In this document: positions 61,404 through 64,000 of the stretch, one piece after another
Numbering within the stretch: the first letter of the stretch is position 1
How the letters are laid out: every line of letters starts with the position of its first letter
NCBI GenBank assembly: GCA_011050525.1
Contig: DRFO01000041.1
Location: 1-64,000, forward strand
Length of the DNA: 64,000 bases
Origin: Halopseudomonas xinjiangensis
Lineage (GTDB): Bacteria > Pseudomonadota > Gammaproteobacteria > Pseudomonadales > Pseudomonadaceae
Reading direction: 5' to 3'
The notes under the pieces: generated by a model
What the model saw: the letters and a program-made list of their open reading frames with translations, nothing else
Told to the model about the DNA's origin: nothing
Database searches by the model: none
Made by a program: the position numbers and the translations under genes

Positions 61404-61754
61404 ATGTCGTCTGCTGATCCTGAATTCCAACCGCTTAAACCGGTTTTCGACTTTGCCTTTGGAATCGAAGCGTGCGTGGCCATCACTGAAGAACCTGATG
61501 CGCTTGTGTTTTTGCTCCGAATCGGTGTCCATCCTTTTGGCGACACCAAAATCCATCCGCTGAAGGCAAAAGACGGTTCTACCAAGACCGAAAAAGTTCA
61601 GGCTTTTTCAGAAAAGCAGTTCCTGTACGTATGCCGCACCATTGGCCTCGTTACCAGGATCTTTCGATACTATGCTCCGACTGGCTTGCTTCTCGTTGAA
61701 GCCTGCAGGATCGCTGAAGAGCATTACCAAACGTCTACGCTAGAGCTTCAGTAG
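61404..61754 (+). CDS. Hypothetical plasmid protein
   Basis: 116 residues from an ATG with AAGGACA upstream (FDFAFGIEACVAITEEPDAL, KVQAFSEKQFLYVCRTIGLV, FRYYAPTGLLLVEACRIAEE). No family is recognised. It is followed by a strong terminator, so it is the last gene of its transcription unit. Confidence 0.55.
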   Translation: MSSADPEFQPLKPVFDFAFGIEACVAITEEPDALVFLLRIGVHPFGDTKIHPLKAKDGSTKTEKVQAFSEKQFLYVCRTIGLVTRIFRYYAPTGLLLVEACRIAEEHYQTSTLELQ

Positions 61755-61764
61755 CTTGGACACG

Positions 61765-61797
61765 AAACGAGATAGCTTCGGCTATCTCGTTTTTTTA
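61765..61797 (+). terminator. Rho-independent terminator (12-bp stem, TTCG loop, T tract)
   Basis: AAACGAGATAGC pairs with GCTATCTCGTTT around a TTCG tetraloop, followed by TTTT. It closes the backbone transcription unit. Confidence 0.92.
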
Positions 61798-62322
61798 TGC
61801 TCAGCCCAAGCGACGTCGTTTTCTGCCTATAGCTTTAACATCAACGTGTAATCTGACCAAAGCGACCTGACGAAGCCTGATCGCAGGTAAAACTCGCTCC
61901 TGAAGTCGTCCAGCGTATGAACCAACAAAGCGCCTCTACTCGTAATCTCAGAGGTTTTGATTACATGAAGCCGCATCTTGCGGAAGATCCGAACCGCCCC
62001 CCTTGGCCTTGTAACATCACTGCCCCCTCGGTACCGTTAGCCTGAGGTTCGCCCAGGTTATGGAGACCCTCGATTCAGGCATTAGCGCTTCCAGAGGGCA
62101 TCTTCGCAAGCCTCCTGGGGCACTCTTGGTCTGATTCTAGCTGTGGCCTAAGTATTCCCGCTTGCGACATTACAACATTGTAATTTTCATGGGTGATAAG
62201 AGGCGGAAAAGAGTTGTCGAAGAATATGCTCAATTTGTGGGCTTACTCGAAGGGCGTTTCGATCCGGGGGGGGGGGCTAAACATGCCCATCCGATCTTCA
62301 CACTCACACAACTGGAGGAAGC
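61798..62322. other. Gene-free stretch upstream of the copper ATPase
   Basis: No supported gene; a short ORF at 62,162-62,404 conflicts with the ATPase start. It holds a perfect palindrome, ATTACAA-CA-TTGTAAT (62,169-62,184), resembling CopR/CusR copper boxes, and an 11-G run (62,266-62,276) 46 nt before the ATG. The ribosome site GGAGGAAG immediately precedes the start. Confidence 0.6.
62169..62184. promoter_or_regulatory. CopR/CusR-like palindromic box
   Basis: ATTACAA-CA-TTGTAAT is perfectly symmetrical and similar in form to cop/cus boxes bound by copper response regulators. It lies 139 nt before the ATPase start. Confidence 0.5.
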
Positions 62323-64000
62323 ATGGACTCACCAACCCATCATTCGCATCATTCAGAGGTTGATAACCAAGATGCGGGGCTGCGGGACCCGGTCTGCGGC
62401 ATGATGGTGAAGCCAGACAGCCCGTACCAGGCAGAACATCAAGGCGAGCACTATCATTTCTGCAGTCAAAAATGCCAAGCGCGCTTCAATGCAGAGCCGA
62501 TGAAGTACCTGGTTCCTGAACCCTCCGCCTCGCATTCTGTTAAAAAAGGCGACACCAACTCCGAATACATCTGCCCAATGCACCCGGAGGTGCGTCAGAT
62601 GGGGCCTGGCAGCTGTCCGATTTGCGGAATGGCATTGGAGCCGGTTCTACCTGACCTGGAGGAAGAAGGAAATCCGGAGCTAGAGGATTTTAGTCGGCGC
62701 TTTTGGTGGACACTTCCCTTCACTGTCGTCGTAACGGGACTCGCCATGTTCGGCCACGGACTGGGTCTCTTTCACGGGCAATCGCAGAACTGGATCGAGC
62801 TCGCTCTCGCGTCGCCCGTCGTACTATGGGGTGGCTTGCCTTTCTTCGTGCGCGGTTTTGCTTCGGTACGCCAGCGAAGCCCGAACATGTGGACGCTGAT
62901 TAGCTTAGGGACCGGCGCAGCGTATGGCTACAGTCTGGTCGCTACCGTGCTACCAGAGCTCTTTCCAGCATCGTTCAGCGTCGGTGGCCGGATCGGCGTG
63001 TATTACGAGGCGGCTGCGGTCATCATCTCATTGACTCTCCTAGGTCAGATGATGGAGCTGCGCGCGCGATCAAAGACCTCTTCGGCAATTAAGTCCCTAC
63101 TTGGACTGTCCCCAAAAACTGCGAGGCGAATCAACGAGGATGGCAGCGAAGAGGATGTTCCGCTGGAGCAGGTCCAGGAAGGAGATCGACTACGGGTTCG
63201 CCCGGGCGAAAAAGTGCCCGTGGATGGCTTGGTAGCGGAAGGCGAGAGCGCTGTTGATGAGTCAATGCTGACAGGGGAACCAGTACCTGTAACCAAAAGA
63301 CCTGGCGATACCGCCATTGGCGCAACGCTGAATACACACGGATCTTTGGTCATCAAGGCGACCCGCGTGGGCTCGGAGACAATGCTCGCCCAGATCGTGC
63401 AGATGGTGGCCAACGCTCAGCGCTCGAAAGCTCCCATGCAGCGCATGGCTGACCTGGTGGCCGGCTATTTCGTCCTCGTGGTGGCGGGGATCGCTGCCAC
63501 AACGTTCTTCGTCTGGGGCTTATTCGGTCCGGAACCGGGCTGGGTATATGGCTTGATCAACGCCGTGGCGGTGCTGATTATTGCCTGCCCTTGCGCACTC
63601 GGGTTGGCCACGCCCATGTCAGTTATGGTAGCCACCGGCAAAGCTGCCAACAGCGGTGTGTTGTTTCGCGATGCAGCAGCAATCGAGAATTTCAAGAAGG
63701 TTACCACCCTGATTGTCGATAAGACCGGGACATTGACCGAAGGCCGGCCGGTTTTCGAGCACGCTGAGGGCTTCGAATCGTTCAGCGCAGACGAAGTACT
63801 CCGGCTAGCCGCCAGCCTTGATCAGGGCAGCGAGCATCCGCTGGCTCACGCGATTGTTGATCACGCCAGGTCCAAAGGCGTCCCGCTAACCAAACCGGAC
63901 ACTTTCGAATCAGGTTCGGGGATTGGGGTCCGCGGTCAAGTCGAGGGCCACCAGCTTCAATTGGGCAACACCGCATTGATGGAGGAGGCGGGTGTCGACG
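62323..64000 (+). CDS. copA: Copper-type P1B ATPase with YHS and HMBD metal-binding N-terminus (partial)
   Basis: 559 codons are visible before the window ends. The N-terminus has a His-rich start ([12 protein letters not shown]), a YHS domain ([17 protein letters not shown] ... [13 protein letters not shown]) and a heavy-metal-binding domain ([20 protein letters not shown]). Then come the P1B core, [14 protein letters not shown], the Cu motif Cys422-Pro-Cys424 in [13 protein letters not shown], and phospho-Asp466 in DKTGTLTEG. It is a Cu(I)/Ag(I) exporter of the silver/copper ATPase group. The ATG at 62,323 follows GGAGGAAG. The C-terminal ATP-binding part continues outside. Confidence 0.93.
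   Translation, partial: MDSPTHHSHHSEVDNQDAGLRDPVCGMMVKPDSPYQAEHQGEHYHFCSQKCQARFNAEPMKYLVPEPSASHSVKKGDTNSEYICPMHPEVRQMGPGSCPICGMALEPVLPDLEEEGNPELEDFSRRFWWTLPFTVVVTGLAMFGHGLGLFHGQSQNWIELALASPVVLWGGLPFFVRGFASVRQRSPNMWTLISLGTGAAYGYSLVATVLPELFPASFSVGGRIGVYYEAAAVIISLTLLGQMMELRARSKTSSAIKSLLGLSPKTARRINEDGSEEDVPLEQVQEGDRLRVRPGEKVPVDGLVAEGESAVDESMLTGEPVPVTKRPGDTAIGATLNTHGSLVIKATRVGSETMLAQIVQMVANAQRSKAPMQRMADLVAGYFVLVVAGIAATTFFVWGLFGPEPGWVYGLINAVAVLIIACPCALGLATPMSVMVATGKAANSGVLFRDAAAIENFKKVTTLIVDKTGTLTEGRPVFEHAEGFESFSADEVLRLAASLDQGSEHPLAHAIVDHARSKGVPLTKPDTFESGSGIGVRGQVEGHQLQLGNTALMEEAGVD

Noticed and set aside
62162..62404. 80-codon ORF before copA
   Set aside because: It overlaps the N-terminus of the clearly supported ATPase in another frame and includes the G tract.

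Overview
The window is a 64 kb stretch of a conjugative mobile replicon (plasmid or integrative conjugative element) from a gammaproteobacterium. It is most likely Pseudomonas or a close relative: a Tn4651-type transposon, a DsbG/TlpA-like/DsbD cluster with divergent two-component genes laid out like P. aeruginosa PA2476-PA2480, and moderately high GC all point that way. No rRNA, tRNA, CRISPR array, replication-initiation gene or chromosomal housekeeping gene was seen, so plasmid versus integrated element cannot be settled.

Layout. (1) 1-~21.05 kb is a Tn3-superfamily transposon of the Tn4651 branch. It has a KfrA-like tnpT (cut by the window start), a loxP-like recombination core at 327-360 and tnpS at one end, and a 990-residue TnpA at the other. 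Its cargo is a mer operon (merT-P-A plus a truncated merB), a MerR regulator fused to an HMA domain, an ECF sigma/anti-sigma pair with a cytochrome c-beta-propeller protein and a SorAB-like sulfite dehydrogenase, a CcdA-like membrane protein, a P1B-type ATPase with a non-canonical YPC motif, a periplasmic HMA protein, a fluoride riboswitch with crcB and a DUF190 gene, and several decayed fragments (ISL3 transposase, merT, MFS). (2) 21.0-28.3 kb is a type IV secretion operon (virB3-B2-B4-B5-eex slot-B6-B8-B9, minus strand). Its virB9 is cut off by the transposon. (3) 28.3-46.5 kb is accessory: copper genes (DsbA-like, SCO, PCuAC, DUF3703, a CDF-like exporter with a cysteine-rich tail, MerR), the Dsb/two-component cluster, and a persulfide/sulfide detoxification cluster (MBL-rhodanese, TauE, two YeeE/YedE proteins, a BigR-like repressor, a persulfide dioxygenase). 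Two remnants of umuC flank this block. (4) 46.5-51.3 kb is an integrase element that truncates a second YPC-type ATPase gene, followed by a Csp-like copper protein, two HMA proteins and a DoxX-like protein. (5) 51.3-61.8 kb is conjugation and maintenance backbone: HTH protein, radC, virB11, a MOBC-type relaxase, a repeat-rich oriT candidate, an unknown membrane protein, virD4, parA, parB and small plasmid genes. (6) 61.8-64.0 kb begins a classical CPC-type copper ATPase that runs off the window.

How the genes work together. Most cargo handles soft metals and sulfur/redox stress. The most unusual feature is a set of mer-type operators (TTGAC, a CCGTA..TACGG dyad, 19-20 bp spacer) in front of genes that are not classical mer genes: the MerR-HMA gene, the CcdA-like gene and the YPC ATPase. 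Relatives of the ATPase N-terminus and of the periplasmic HMA protein recur at 49-51 kb behind other MerR-type promoters. This suggests a mobile, poorly described metal-handling module. All functions here are inferred from sequence by eye.
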